A DNA stretch of 64,000 nt from Dyella sp. BiH032 (GTDB taxonomy: Bacteria; Pseudomonadota; Gammaproteobacteria; Xanthomonadales; Rhodanobacteraceae): positions 2,418,001 to 2,482,000 of the forward strand of contig NZ_CP134867.1 in the NCBI RefSeq assembly GCF_031954525.1, read 5' to 3'. The notes beneath the pieces were generated by a model that saw only the letters and a program-made list of their open reading frames with translations, had not been told where the DNA came from and ran no database searches. Below are positions 7,529 to 16,147 of the stretch, piece after piece (position 1 is the first letter of the stretch; each line of letters opens with the position of its first letter). The translations under genes and the position numbers were made by a program.

Positions 7529-8966
7529 ATGAGCGAGCCTGTAACGCTCTCGATGGCTTGGGGAATAGACGCGGAAACTCTCGATAAGGCGGGCGTCATC
7601 GACGTCACCCTTAACTGCGACACGAACCTTTTCATTGATCCACTGCTGCTTGATGAGGCATCAGATCCTGATTTTCGGGACTGTGCCACGAAGGCCTATG
7701 AGCAGCGTTTTAATCAGCTGATTGATCTTTTGGTGGCATCCAAGAAAGAGGGGGATGTTGCATGGCGTGCGGCAGAACGTCACCTGTCCTTCCATGAGGT
7801 CCCCTTCACCCATCTTGGCTACTCGTCCGGAACGGGGGGCTCTGGTTTTGGTTCTAAGCTCAGTGGCCATCTGCTCGTGGTCGCCAAGGAGGTCGTTGAC
7901 CTCGGCGTGGTTAACCCTGATCTGTTCATGGCGCTGGCACTGTTTGAGGGTGGGATCGGGGCCGATCGGATCAGCGACATGACCACGAACATTGTGGTCG
8001 ACTGTCTCGCCAGATATACCCACGCGGTGGCGACGAACCTTGGTCGCGCCGTTGCCCCATTTCACGCTCGCAGGCACCACTTACCAATTGCCGCCCAATC
8101 CCTTGAACACAAGGGAGCCGTTACTGCTGGTGCCCAAAGACATCGTTAGGGATCTTCCAATCGCTGCCGATTGGGACGCGATCGCCACCGCAGCCCAAGA
8201 GACGTAGGATCTCAAAGATCGAGTTAATCAACACGTTGGGGAGTTGTGGCGTGCCAGGACGGTTCGGGAAAAGAACGAAGTCTTGAAGTCAGCGATGGCA
8301 AGCAAGCAGTCGTTTGAGTTTTTGTTGGACTTGGTTCGGAGCGCGGTAGATGAACCGTATGATGTGAGGGGTGACCACCGTGGGGAAATCTACCCTGCCG
8401 AAATCCGCAAACAGATCGCCCAGAAAGAACCTTTGGATCTTACCCGGTATGGTGGCAGGACGCTGACGCTCGATGAGGTAGACGCCGTTGTCGTTGCCAT
8501 CATTGATCAGTTCAAGCATTTGATCGAAGACAAGGGGCTGTGGCGCGAATGCTGGAACCCGCGCCATACTGTTCCGAGGCTTGAAAAGGCGATGCAGCGG
8601 TTGTTCTATGCGGTTGCGGCCGCCTACTGCGACGCCAATGGGCTCGACATTTCCCCTGAGTCCGATGGTGGGTCGGGCCCAGTGGATTTCAAAATCTCCG
8701 CTGGCTCGAACTCCAAGGTCCTAGTTGAGCTTAAACGATCAAAAAACTCGAAGCTGGTGGGGGCCTACACCGAGCAGTTGGACGCCTATCTGCGGGCAGA
8801 AGGGGCACAGAGAGCCCATTACCTGATCGTGGATGTGGGGAACTTAACGCCAGCGAAGATTGCTGGGTTGTCCACGGCGAGGAATGCGATCTTGGAGACT
8901 GGAAAGCCGGCACCGTCCTGGATTGTTGTGGATGCTATGCCCCAGGCTTCGGCGAGTAAACGTTAG
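7529..8966 (+). pseudogene. Broken gene for a ~478-aa protein with a C-terminal PD-(D/E)XK-like nuclease domain
   Basis: Three consecutive coding segments make one protein interrupted twice. The first segment (7529 to about 8060) reads in one frame up to residues ATNLGRAVAP. The continuation (FTLAGTTYQLPPNPL...) is in another frame, and an in-frame TAG at 8205-8207 separates AAQET from DLKDRVNQHVGELW, after which the frame runs to 8966. The C-terminal segment has the nuclease pattern PVDFKI followed by VLVELKRSK, i.e. Asp...Glu-X-Lys with suitable spacing. Long parts of the N-terminal segment show no known domain. As it stands the product is truncated, unless the frameshift and amber codon are sequencing errors. 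A restriction or anti-phage role is plausible but inferred. Confidence 0.7.
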
Positions 8967-9178
8967 CGAGCACCTGATGGGGGTATGGGACGCCAGGGAT
9001 GGTTCAATACTTGCCTAACATAAAGGGCGGGGCGTAACCTACTGACATGAAAGATGGTTTGTGTATCCGTTGGGCCGGTGCCGGCGAAGTGGATGCGGTT
9101 CGCTGCCCTGCAACGGCTAATCCATAGCTTTGGAGTGTGACGGGTATGTCCGGAGCGCTCGATTGACAGGGGGCTCCC

Positions 9179-10153
9179 GTGAACAAGCCTTTGAAAGCAC
9201 GTATTGCCGAACTCCGGCATTTGTATCAGAACCCATATGCGTTCATCGAATACTTGGACGAACTTGATGAGCCAACATCGGTGCCGATGGAGTTGGCTGA
9301 CGCCGATGGCGCAAAGCTAAGTGCGAGCCGCAAGGTATTGGAAGATCCCTACGCCTACTTGGATGGGGATGGTGGTTTCAGTGCAGGCATCGTCGAGGCA
9401 ACGATCACCACGCGTTCGAACGATGCGGGATCGAAGGGCGCACATGCGGCTTCTTCCAACAATCGGAAGCGCCGTTATAACGATGCAGAGATCGAGGCCA
9501 AGGCCATCGCATTGCAACGCCGGCTTTGGCGCGAGCGAGATCAATTGTGGGAAGGTGCGCCGCCCACGAACCCGATCGAGGTGTTGGACATCCGCAAAGC
9601 GCTGGGTCTCGTCGGCTATGACCTCGTTTTTGAAAGTGGGCTGGGTAACGACCCGAGAACCCATATTGAAGTGGCTGGCCTGATTGACCGCGATGCAAAG
9701 GTGGTCAAGGCGTCACTTCAGTTTGTGGAGCCGGCCTATCAGCGGTTCACCCTGGCCCATGAGCTGGGGCACGCGGTTCTTCATCCCGATGGCGGCGGCA
9801 TCCATCGGGATCGGCCGCTTGATGGTATGACGCGCTCCCGGGAACCAGGCGAGCGCGAGGCTGACCGCTTCGCCACCTTCTTCCTGATGCCAGAAAAGCT
9901 GCTAAGAGAATGCTTCGTGCAACGGTTTGGCACCGAGTGCTTTGTATTGACGGACGACACCGCGTTTGCTCTATCCAGAACGACGAGCGATGCGGTGCAG
10001 GAAAAGAACCCCACGCTGCGCCATCTCGCGCGGACGCTTGCCGCGGCGGAAACCTACAACTCACGTGCCTCCAAATCGCTGGCTGCCCAGTTCGGGGTTT
10101 CGGTTGGAGCGATGGCTATTCGCCTTGAGGAGTTGGGCTTGTTGAAGGCGTGA
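9179..10153 (+). CDS. ImmA/IrrE family metallopeptidase
   Basis: A 324-residue protein with the zincin motif HELGH (in LAHELGHAVLH, about residues 195-205) and the downstream glutamate helix EREADRFATFFLMP, which together define ImmA/IrrE (M78-like) peptidases. The C-terminus carries a helix-turn-helix-like segment (SLAAQFGVSVGAMAIRLEELGL), common in this family. The 90-residue N-terminal region is unrelated to known domains. Characterised relatives cleave phage or mobile-element repressors or DdrO in response to damage. Translation starts at GTG 9179 with GGGGG 6-10 bases upstream. No XRE repressor is encoded immediately next to it; the nearest is at 14598. Confidence 0.85.
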   Translation: MNKPLKARIAELRHLYQNPYAFIEYLDELDEPTSVPMELADADGAKLSASRKVLEDPYAYLDGDGGFSAGIVEATITTRSNDAGSKGAHAASSNNRKRRYNDAEIEAKAIALQRRLWRERDQLWEGAPPTNPIEVLDIRKALGLVGYDLVFESGLGNDPRTHIEVAGLIDRDAKVVKASLQFVEPAYQRFTLAHELGHAVLHPDGGGIHRDRPLDGMTRSREPGEREADRFATFFLMPEKLLRECFVQRFGTECFVLTDDTAFALSRTTSDAVQEKNPTLRHLARTLAAAETYNSRASKSLAAQFGVSVGAMAIRLEELGLLKA

Positions 10154-10395
10154 GTGTTCCGGTCGGCAACTCAGAAATGGTGGGCCTTCACGGCCGCTGT
10201 CCGACGATTTCACGATCAGGACGACCGATGGCCACTCGTTCTTGGGTGGCCTTCCGACACGGCCGTAGTGCGCCTGCTGGAACCATGAGGGTGCCAAGCC
10301 TGCCCTTCGATGTGAAGTTGAGCGGCCGCATGGCTGTCTCATGCCACGAGACCCCTTCCATTAAACTGGCACCAGGCTCCCGAAACTGACTTTGC

Positions 10396-10983
10396 ATGGA
10401 TTACCGATCTTTTGAAGGTGTCGATGACGCCACTGAGCACAATTTGCGGGTGCTTGAACATCGATCGCAACAGGAGCCCTATGGCGAAGCCGAAGACATG
10501 CAGCAGATGCTCATGCATGTCATCGGCACTCATGGGCTGTTGCCGAAACCTCTGCGTGCACTGATTCCCATCAGCCGCTGCTACACCGGTGATGGTCACT
10601 ACCGAATGTCGTCAGAACGCCGGCAGCAGCTGTGGCGAGACATCAACAGCGACCTGCGTGAAGGTTTGGACCGGGTGATCGCCGAGCAAGCCTGCCTGGC
10701 CGTCGATCCATCCGGGCTGGCAGATTGGCCTGAAACTCAGGGTGAGCGGATCCTCGCCCTGTGTGAAAAATTGAAGTTTGCTGGTTGGGATATTGAGCTT
10801 GCTCAACAGCTGCAAAGAGTGGGGGCAGGAACCGAGGTGGCTGGTAAGGCCAGGCAACTCGAAGCACTGTTCCGTCGGAGGAACTTCCCTGACGTCGACG
10901 CCCACGAGCGGGAAATCAGTGATTTGACTGCGCGCATCAAAATGACCGCTCAGCGGCTGCACCACCGGCGCGGCCTCGTTTAA
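10396..10983 (+). CDS. Hypothetical protein of the island
   Basis: A 195-residue, mostly helical, charged cytoplasmic protein with no recognised domain. The C-terminal third (residues about 145-190) is predicted to be coiled coil (ARQLEALFRRRN...REISDLTARIKM). There is no strong ribosome site, so the start at 10396 is uncertain. It precedes the exonuclease VII-like gene by 109 bp on the same strand and may belong to the same unit. Confidence 0.55.
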   Translation: MDYRSFEGVDDATEHNLRVLEHRSQQEPYGEAEDMQQMLMHVIGTHGLLPKPLRALIPISRCYTGDGHYRMSSERRQQLWRDINSDLREGLDRVIAEQACLAVDPSGLADWPETQGERILALCEKLKFAGWDIELAQQLQRVGAGTEVAGKARQLEALFRRRNFPDVDAHEREISDLTARIKMTAQRLHHRRGLV

Positions 10984-11092
10984 GGCGCGGCCGATTCAAG
11001 ACATCGCACTCGACGCCGATGAAGACACGAGGGTCTCTGTGCCTCGATTGTCCCAACATCGATGTTTCGAAATCTGCTTAAAGGCCGTTGCC

Positions 11093-12127
11093 ATGGATAA
11101 CGCACCCCCTAAGAGTTCGCCGCCCCTAGAAAAGAGTAAGCAGGTGCTGCCAACCGCTTTTCCCCAGGCGGTCCTCACGGTGGATCACCTGTTGCCGCTC
11201 ATTCAATTCAAGAAGGTGAGTCAGCCACTGCGGGTGCGCGGACGAGTTGAGGACGTCGGCACCTGGCAAGGAAACGGCTTTGGCTACTGCTATGGGGGTC
11301 TGGTTGGTGCCAACTGGACGCTTCCGTTTCGTGTTCCATTGGCGGCCGCTCCCTACGATGGCGAAGACATCATCATTGCCGGCGTGCTGACGGTCACGAA
11401 GGACTTCAAGGTTCAGCTGCAAGGGGACATCGAGGGCCGGTGGCAGTCCCTGCACAGGGAGCCCCAAGAGGCCATCCCAAAGCGTACGCGATCGGTGCAA
11501 ACGTTGGCCAAGTTCATGGAGCACCATCCCGTGAAATCCATCGGCTTTCTGGTTTCAGGAACTGGTTGGGGTGACCTTTGCAGTGCGGCCAATCTGCCTC
11601 ACCTCGCCGCTTGCCATCGTGAGTCCGCACACTTTGGCGATGAGGTTCAGTTCGTCCAGGCGCTTGACCGGCTGCTTAAAAAGAACGTCGCGGCGGTGGT
11701 TGTGGCGCGCGGTGGCGGTGAAAAGCTCATAACGATTGGCAACTCGTCCAGGGTGGCAAAGGCCCTGATTGAGACGGGTCTTCCGTATTACACGGCGCTG
11801 GGGCACTTCGACAATTTGCATTTGCTCGATCGCCATTCCGACGAGAGCTTCATTGCTCCAACGGACGTCGGGCATCGAATTCGCAACACAGAAGAGGAGC
11901 TCGGAGCACGTAAGGCCGCGCAAGCCGAGAGCGCACGCCTTCGCGGTCAGCTCTCTGAGGTAAAAACGGAACTGACCAAGAAAGAGGCCGAGAACCAACG
12001 CGCATCGGACCAGAACGTGGCCTTGGAGAAGAAGCTGGGCAAGCGCGAAACGCTGGTGTGGGCCCTCGTTGGAACTTCGATCGCGTTGCTTGTGGCGGTG
12101 TTGCTGCTTTGGTTTCAGGCGAACTGA
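11093..12127 (+). CDS. Exonuclease VII large subunit (XseA)-like protein with coiled coil and C-terminal membrane anchor
   Basis: A 344-residue protein. Residues about 25-115 look like an OB fold. Residues 140-262 follow the XseA catalytic domain: GFLVSGTGWGD, then VVVARGGG (202-209), YYTALGHFDN (232-241) and DRHSDESFIAPTDVG (246-260). These correspond to the RGGGS, SAIGHExD and DxxADxRAPTP blocks of ExoVII. The long XseA C-terminal coil is replaced by a 50-residue coiled coil (265-316) and a single membrane helix (321-341), giving a tail-anchored protein. No small subunit (XseB) is adjacent. An upstream in-frame GTG at 11039 is an alternative start. I infer a membrane-tethered DNA-acting or DNA-binding protein; function unknown. 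Confidence 0.7.
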   Translation: MDNAPPKSSPPLEKSKQVLPTAFPQAVLTVDHLLPLIQFKKVSQPLRVRGRVEDVGTWQGNGFGYCYGGLVGANWTLPFRVPLAAAPYDGEDIIIAGVLTVTKDFKVQLQGDIEGRWQSLHREPQEAIPKRTRSVQTLAKFMEHHPVKSIGFLVSGTGWGDLCSAANLPHLAACHRESAHFGDEVQFVQALDRLLKKNVAAVVVARGGGEKLITIGNSSRVAKALIETGLPYYTALGHFDNLHLLDRHSDESFIAPTDVGHRIRNTEEELGARKAAQAESARLRGQLSEVKTELTKKEAENQRASDQNVALEKKLGKRETLVWALVGTSIALLVAVLLLWFQAN

Positions 12128-12179
12128 CGTCCTGCCGCGGCTTGTGAAGGCCATTTCGAACTGACCCAAGGAGAGAAGA

Positions 12180-12611
12180 ATGGGTGAACAGAACGTGGTT
12201 GTCCCGAAGCAGTATTTCTACTCTGGTAAAACAGGGCCGGATCCCGACGGCCTGAAACGAGCGCTCATGAAATCCGGAGAACTAGCAGTGGCCAGGGGAT
12301 GTTCGGCCATCAATCTTGCGGTGCCGAAGAAAGGAAACCTCGACGGGATCATGGAAGAGGTTCTTGGCGAACAAGCCTGTGATCTTCTGCAAAAGAACAA
12401 CGAGCTTCCGCTTGATTCGATCACCATCTACTTGGTGACGAAGCGCGTGCCAATTAGCTTCGAGGGCCCGGTGGTGGCTGCCTGGGCTGACATGGAGCAA
12501 ATCAAAGAACTAAACGCACACTACCGGACGAAAGACCTGATCTATCTGGCGTGGCTCGATGAAGAGCTGGCTGAGTTCAAGCGCGCCTTTCCTGTCTCGG
12601 AAGAGATCTGA
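12180..12611 (+). CDS. Hypothetical protein, likely partner of the XseA-like protein
   Basis: A 143-residue soluble, acidic protein with a near-ideal ribosome site (AAGGAGAG 5 bases before the ATG). It lies 52 bp behind the XseA-like gene and ahead of a terminator, so the two almost certainly share a transcript. The sequence alternates strands and helices (SAINLAVPKKGNL, SITIYLVTKRVP, LIYLAWLDEEL) and has no signal peptide or recognised motif. Confidence 0.65.
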   Translation: MGEQNVVVPKQYFYSGKTGPDPDGLKRALMKSGELAVARGCSAINLAVPKKGNLDGIMEEVLGEQACDLLQKNNELPLDSITIYLVTKRVPISFEGPVVAAWADMEQIKELNAHYRTKDLIYLAWLDEELAEFKRAFPVSEEI

Positions 12612-12671
12612 TACAGCGAGTAAGCGGTCGCCGATGGATGAGAGGCTGCGGATGTGAGGTGCCTTCACCAG

Positions 12672-12698
12672 AAAAGAGCCGCCCGAGGGCGGCTCTTT
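12672..12698. terminator. Bidirectional terminator between convergent genes
   Basis: Perfect 11-bp stem AAAGAGCCGCC/GGCGGCTCTTT with a 4-base loop. It serves the plus-strand XseA-like unit and the minus-strand secreted-protein gene that ends at 12721. Confidence 0.8.
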
Positions 12699-12720
12699 GC
12701 GTATCACAAGGGGCAAGTCA

Positions 12721-13617
12721 TCACGGCGTGGCCCCTTGCGGTGCAGAGCGGCTGGGTGGGGTCAGCACAATTTTGTTCTGGTTGTCCGTCAAGATGATCT
12801 TGTCGATCTCGACCTCCACGTCATACATGGTATGGCTGCCCTGCCAAGTCGACGTGCGCGGGTGCTTCGGTTCGCTGACAGTAAAGAACACATAGGCGTT
12901 GTCGGCCATCTGCTGCCAGCGTGAGCCCAGCGACGGGTCTGCGTTGAAGAGCAAGGCAAACTGATTTCCGATGTAGCCTGGACGCAAGCCTGGTTGGAGC
13001 CAGTTCGGACCGCCCAGACGGAAGTCAACATCATTGGGCGAGGCAATGATCGGAAGTCCTCCACCCAGAATGACCACGCCTTTGCCAGGTGGAAGCGTTT
13101 GCCCTGCAGGATCCACACGCGTGTCCACTCGGATGGAGCCGCGGATGTAAAACTTCCTAGTGCCGGCCATCGTCGACATGCGTTGTTGCAACGTTGCCAT
13201 GGTGGCACTTGGGTCATTCGCCTGTTCGAGCGACAAGCAGCGCTGAGCATCTTGTGGCGAGAGTTCGGATCTGTGGAGCAGGGCATAGCCCACAAACTCT
13301 CGATCACAGACTTGCCGGCCGCCCACGGTATTGCCAAAAGGATCCAACGCCGCAGAACCGAAGCGGAGGTGCGTGTAGCCATCGATGGTGTCGGGCGCAT
13401 ACGTCGGGTAAGCCCATTGGTTATTGCCTTGGCTCTTGGCGTGTAGGCCATCCGACCCGGCATGGGCCGTTGTGCTGGTCGTGGTGCCGTGGGTCAGTTG
13501 GTTGGCGACGGCTTGTCCCGTGTTGCTCAGCAGGCGTGACATGAAAGATTGTTGGGCAAGCGCGGCGCCAGGCAGCAACACCCCAAGCACCAAGGGGAGG
13601 AGGGCAGGGCGGATCAT
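12721..13617 (-). CDS. Secreted protein of unknown function
   Basis: A 298-residue protein with a classic signal peptide (hydrophobic PALLPLVLGVLLPGAALA, cleavage before QQS). The mature part contains two Cys residues, Gly-rich turns (VVILGGGLPI) and beta-rich C-terminal sequence (YVFFTVSEPKHPRTS, MYDVEVEIDKIIL). Its ATG overlaps the stop of the upstream lipoprotein gene (ATGA), so the two were translated together. I do not recognise the family. Export to the periplasm or outer membrane is well supported. Confidence 0.7.
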   Translation of the reverse strand: MIRPALLPLVLGVLLPGAALAQQSFMSRLLSNTGQAVANQLTHGTTTSTTAHAGSDGLHAKSQGNNQWAYPTYAPDTIDGYTHLRFGSAALDPFGNTVGGRQVCDREFVGYALLHRSELSPQDAQRCLSLEQANDPSATMATLQQRMSTMAGTRKFYIRGSIRVDTRVDPAGQTLPPGKGVVILGGGLPIIASPNDVDFRLGGPNWLQPGLRPGYIGNQFALLFNADPSLGSRWQQMADNAYVFFTVSEPKHPRTSTWQGSHTMYDVEVEIDKIILTDNQNKIVLTPPSRSAPQGATP

Positions 13618-14338
13618 TGTGCACCCCCGGCCTTTTGCTCGAAGAGCACCTGGTCGCTGGCACCGAGCACCTGGACCTTTGTGATCGCCACCTGTGGGTG
13701 TGCCGCTGTCATCGGTGCCTTGGGCGAAGGCATAGATCTTCAAACGCAGCCCATGGCCCTTGTCCACGAGGGCCTCCATGGTCCGCGCCGTGGTGTCATC
13801 GGTGACGTGCAACGCGCGGAAGTCCGCGCCGTTGCTCACCGTGATCTGCCCATACGGTTGATGGTCTTCGTAGAACTGGGTGGAACCGCCGAACTGGAAT
13901 AATCCCGTCTCAACGGGGAAAGCGTGCGCATTGAAGTCGAAGTGCCGGATCTGCGGATAGTCGTTGATCCAGGTGATGTAGCGATGATCCTTGGCCTCGG
14001 CGATCGCCGCCTCGAACTTTGGCTGCATTCCTTGGAGGATGTCGTGCTTCTTGAAGGAGTCCGTGCATCCCGGTAGTCGCTGGACGTTGCCCCCGCCATG
14101 AGTTCGAGCTTCGGCTTGGCGGACAGGGCGCTGTTCAAGGCCAGCACTTGCACCGCGCTTTCGATTGGCACGTAGGCCTGGTCGGGTGTGCTGGCGTCCG
14201 GCTTGGGCGCAGAAGCCGGCAGGTTGGCCATGAGAGCACGGGCTTCGACGGGGGCTTTTTCCGTCCCGGATTGGAATGGGAGCAAGCCCCCAACAAGAAC
14301 GCGGCTCCGATGGCCGCAAGGGTGGGTGCGTTTCGCAT
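13614..14338 (-). pseudogene. Lipoprotein gene with three frameshifts
   Basis: The gene opens with a lipoprotein signal (MRNAPTLAAIGAAFLLGAC, lipobox LLGAC) and would end with TKVQVLGASDQVLF...GGAQ, its TGA overlapping the next start. The reading frame must change near 14277 (after HSNPG, at a C/G homopolymer), near 14070 (between SSDYRDAR and DSFKKHDILQ) and near 13705 (after FAQGTDDS). Conserved-looking central sequence (YITWINDYPQIRHFDFNAHAFP) is intact between lesions. Either the gene is decayed or this stretch has several indel errors. Function unknown; an envelope protein paired with the downstream secreted protein. Confidence 0.65.
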
Positions 14339-14444
14339 GATGAACCCCTGAGCGCGCTGCTCCGTTTCTAACCCAGCCGGCAGCGCGCGGCGGGGCGGCC
14401 CAAACCATGGCCTTGGGGCGAAGTTTTGATCATCGACCCTGAAC

Positions 14445-14463
14445 TGAACCGAAAAACGGTTCA
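14445..14463. promoter_or_regulatory. Inverted repeat, candidate operator of the XRE regulator
   Basis: Perfect dyad TGAACCG-AAAAA-CGGTTCA in the 259-bp spacer between the divergent lipoprotein gene and the helix-turn-helix gene. It is well suited to a dimeric XRE-family repressor controlling both directions. No T-run follows, so it is not a terminator. Confidence 0.45.
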
Positions 14464-14597
14464 AATGAGATAATGGCCAGAGGCGATGTAGACCAAAAAT
14501 CTCCATAAATCACGCGATTTATCCGTGAATGGCCTAAGCTTTTCGATGGGTATGAACTGAAAAATAGGTCACGAGAGTCGCCCGCTACGGTAGGGGC

Positions 14598-14918
14598 ATG
14601 GCAACGCGAACACTGAAAACGAAGAGCGTCGACCGCGGCGAATACGCCGTGGCCTGGGCATTGCTCAAATCCGCGCGTCTGGCCGCAAAACTCTCGCAGC
14701 GTGAACTAGCCGCCAAGCTGGGCCGAACCCAAACCTTCGTGGCTGATGTCGAGTTGGGGCGTCGAAGGGCTGACATCCTTCAGCTCTACGAATGGACACA
14801 CGCCTGCGGCATCACGTTGGCGGCTTACGCGCATCAGGTCGAGGCCACTCTGGACTCATTGCCCAAGCATCTGCCCAGTGCCGTTCGGGTTCCGAAACCG
14901 CGCGCGCCAAAGAAGTAG
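14598..14918 (+). CDS. XRE-family helix-turn-helix regulator
   Basis: A 106-residue DNA-binding protein with a Cro/CI-type helix-turn-helix at about residues 24-78 (LLKSARLAAKLSQRELAAKLGRTQTFVADVELGRRR). A basic, proline-rich tail follows. Short XRE proteins of this form are often stand-alone repressors or antitoxins, but no toxin gene is next to it. GGGG lies 4-5 bases before the ATG. It is divergent from the lipoprotein/secreted gene pair and has a candidate operator 135 bp upstream. Confidence 0.78.
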   Translation: MATRTLKTKSVDRGEYAVAWALLKSARLAAKLSQRELAAKLGRTQTFVADVELGRRRADILQLYEWTHACGITLAAYAHQVEATLDSLPKHLPSAVRVPKPRAPKK

Positions 14919-15170
14919 GCGCTACCTCGGGAAGTGGCGTTGCGCCGGAGATTGAGGTGACGCCGACCGTGAACGACCTTCGGCAACATCATGACCCAGT
15001 GCTCGCGCGGGCTTTGGCTGTCCTTCGTGCACCGACGACGCCATGATGGTTCCGCTGTGGCGAATCCGCTTTCGGCCGAGAGCTGCATCCACGGGCTGCC
15101 CAACGGGTCCCTTGCAAACATATCTCCCTTGGCGGCCTAGTTCAGCCGTTCAACACCGTAGGACACCAAC

Positions 15171-16064
15171 ATGTCGCAAACGCTCGAAGGGTGGATATTG
15201 CTTAGGGTAGAGGATCAGCTTCGTTGCCTCGCCAAATGGTCCTTGGAGGGTGATGGGTCCTTGTATCTCCTCTTCGTGCGCACGGGAACTGTTGAGCGAT
15301 CTTTCAGATCTGACGCTTCCGACCCATCACCTGTTCCCATGGACGACAGAGTAGGAAAGCCAAGGACCAGAAAGCTCTCCTATCACACCACGGGCCGAGT
15401 GCACTTGGAGCATCGTCGGGAAGACATTGCTTACATGGAGCCGCTGACGCGCCTGACGGCTACCAACCCTTTTGCTCAATACCTGATCCCTTCCGTTGGC
15501 GGTCTCGATCCACATGAAGGGCAGCTCGGGGAAAGGGATCTCGTCATCGATGCAGACCCCAATCAGTCCGCGGGCTACGAGTTCCGAGTTGCCCCCCACG
15601 ACACCGCTTTCGAGTCGCCGGCTATCGGGCTGATCTTCAACAACTACTTCGCCTTGCAAGTGGTGCCAGCGCAACACCCAAACAGCCTTTCGGGCGCGCT
15701 GCTGCCATGCTTCACAATCATCACCCCCAAACCGGGCGTCTTCGCAAACCAAGCGATCCGTGAAGACCAAGCGTTCATTGAGCACAAGCAACGAGTTTCC
15801 GGATCAAGAGGGATGATCTTGTTTCCCCCAACATCCAAAAATGATCGGGGCACCTATCGAGTTGTGCCCAGTGTGCCCATGCGAGTGCAACCAAAAATTG
15901 ACGTCGATTTCTTCGATCCGTCTTTGAGCGCAGTGCAGCAAGTCGAAGGTATGAGCGTCAGACGGGCGAACGTTGACATTCGATTTCGCGTCAAGGGAGC
16001 AGGTGGATTTCTCAATGACCCCGTAGCCATCAAATCGATCACCCTCGATGCTGAAATCTATTAG
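15171..16064 (+). CDS. Hypothetical protein of the island
   Basis: A 297-residue protein with no signal peptide or membrane helix, apparently beta-rich throughout (alternating hydrophobic strands such as GLIFNNYFALQVV and ALLPCFTIITPKPGVF). AGGA precedes the ATG at a suitable distance. No domain is recognised. It precedes the tandem zinc/HNH gene by 83 bp on the same strand, and the next hypothetical gene follows that, so the three may be one unit. Confidence 0.6.
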   Translation: MSQTLEGWILLRVEDQLRCLAKWSLEGDGSLYLLFVRTGTVERSFRSDASDPSPVPMDDRVGKPRTRKLSYHTTGRVHLEHRREDIAYMEPLTRLTATNPFAQYLIPSVGGLDPHEGQLGERDLVIDADPNQSAGYEFRVAPHDTAFESPAIGLIFNNYFALQVVPAQHPNSLSGALLPCFTIITPKPGVFANQAIREDQAFIEHKQRVSGSRGMILFPPTSKNDRGTYRVVPSVPMRVQPKIDVDFFDPSLSAVQQVEGMSVRRANVDIRFRVKGAGGFLNDPVAIKSITLDAEIY

Positions 16065-16147
16065 GGCCGATGCCAATGCTGGCTGCGACGGTTCTCAGTT
16101 CATGAGACCTATCAGACACATGCTGATAACCCTGCCAAGGAGAGCCC

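Noticed and set aside
8040..8210. Programmed ribosomal frameshift in the nuclease gene
   Set aside because: No slippery heptamer followed by a pseudoknot is evident, and a second lesion (TAG at 8205) would still stop translation.
10150..10389. A 79-codon frame between the metallopeptidase and the 195-aa gene
   Set aside because: It overlaps the preceding stop, lacks a ribosome site and has atypical composition; treated as spacer.
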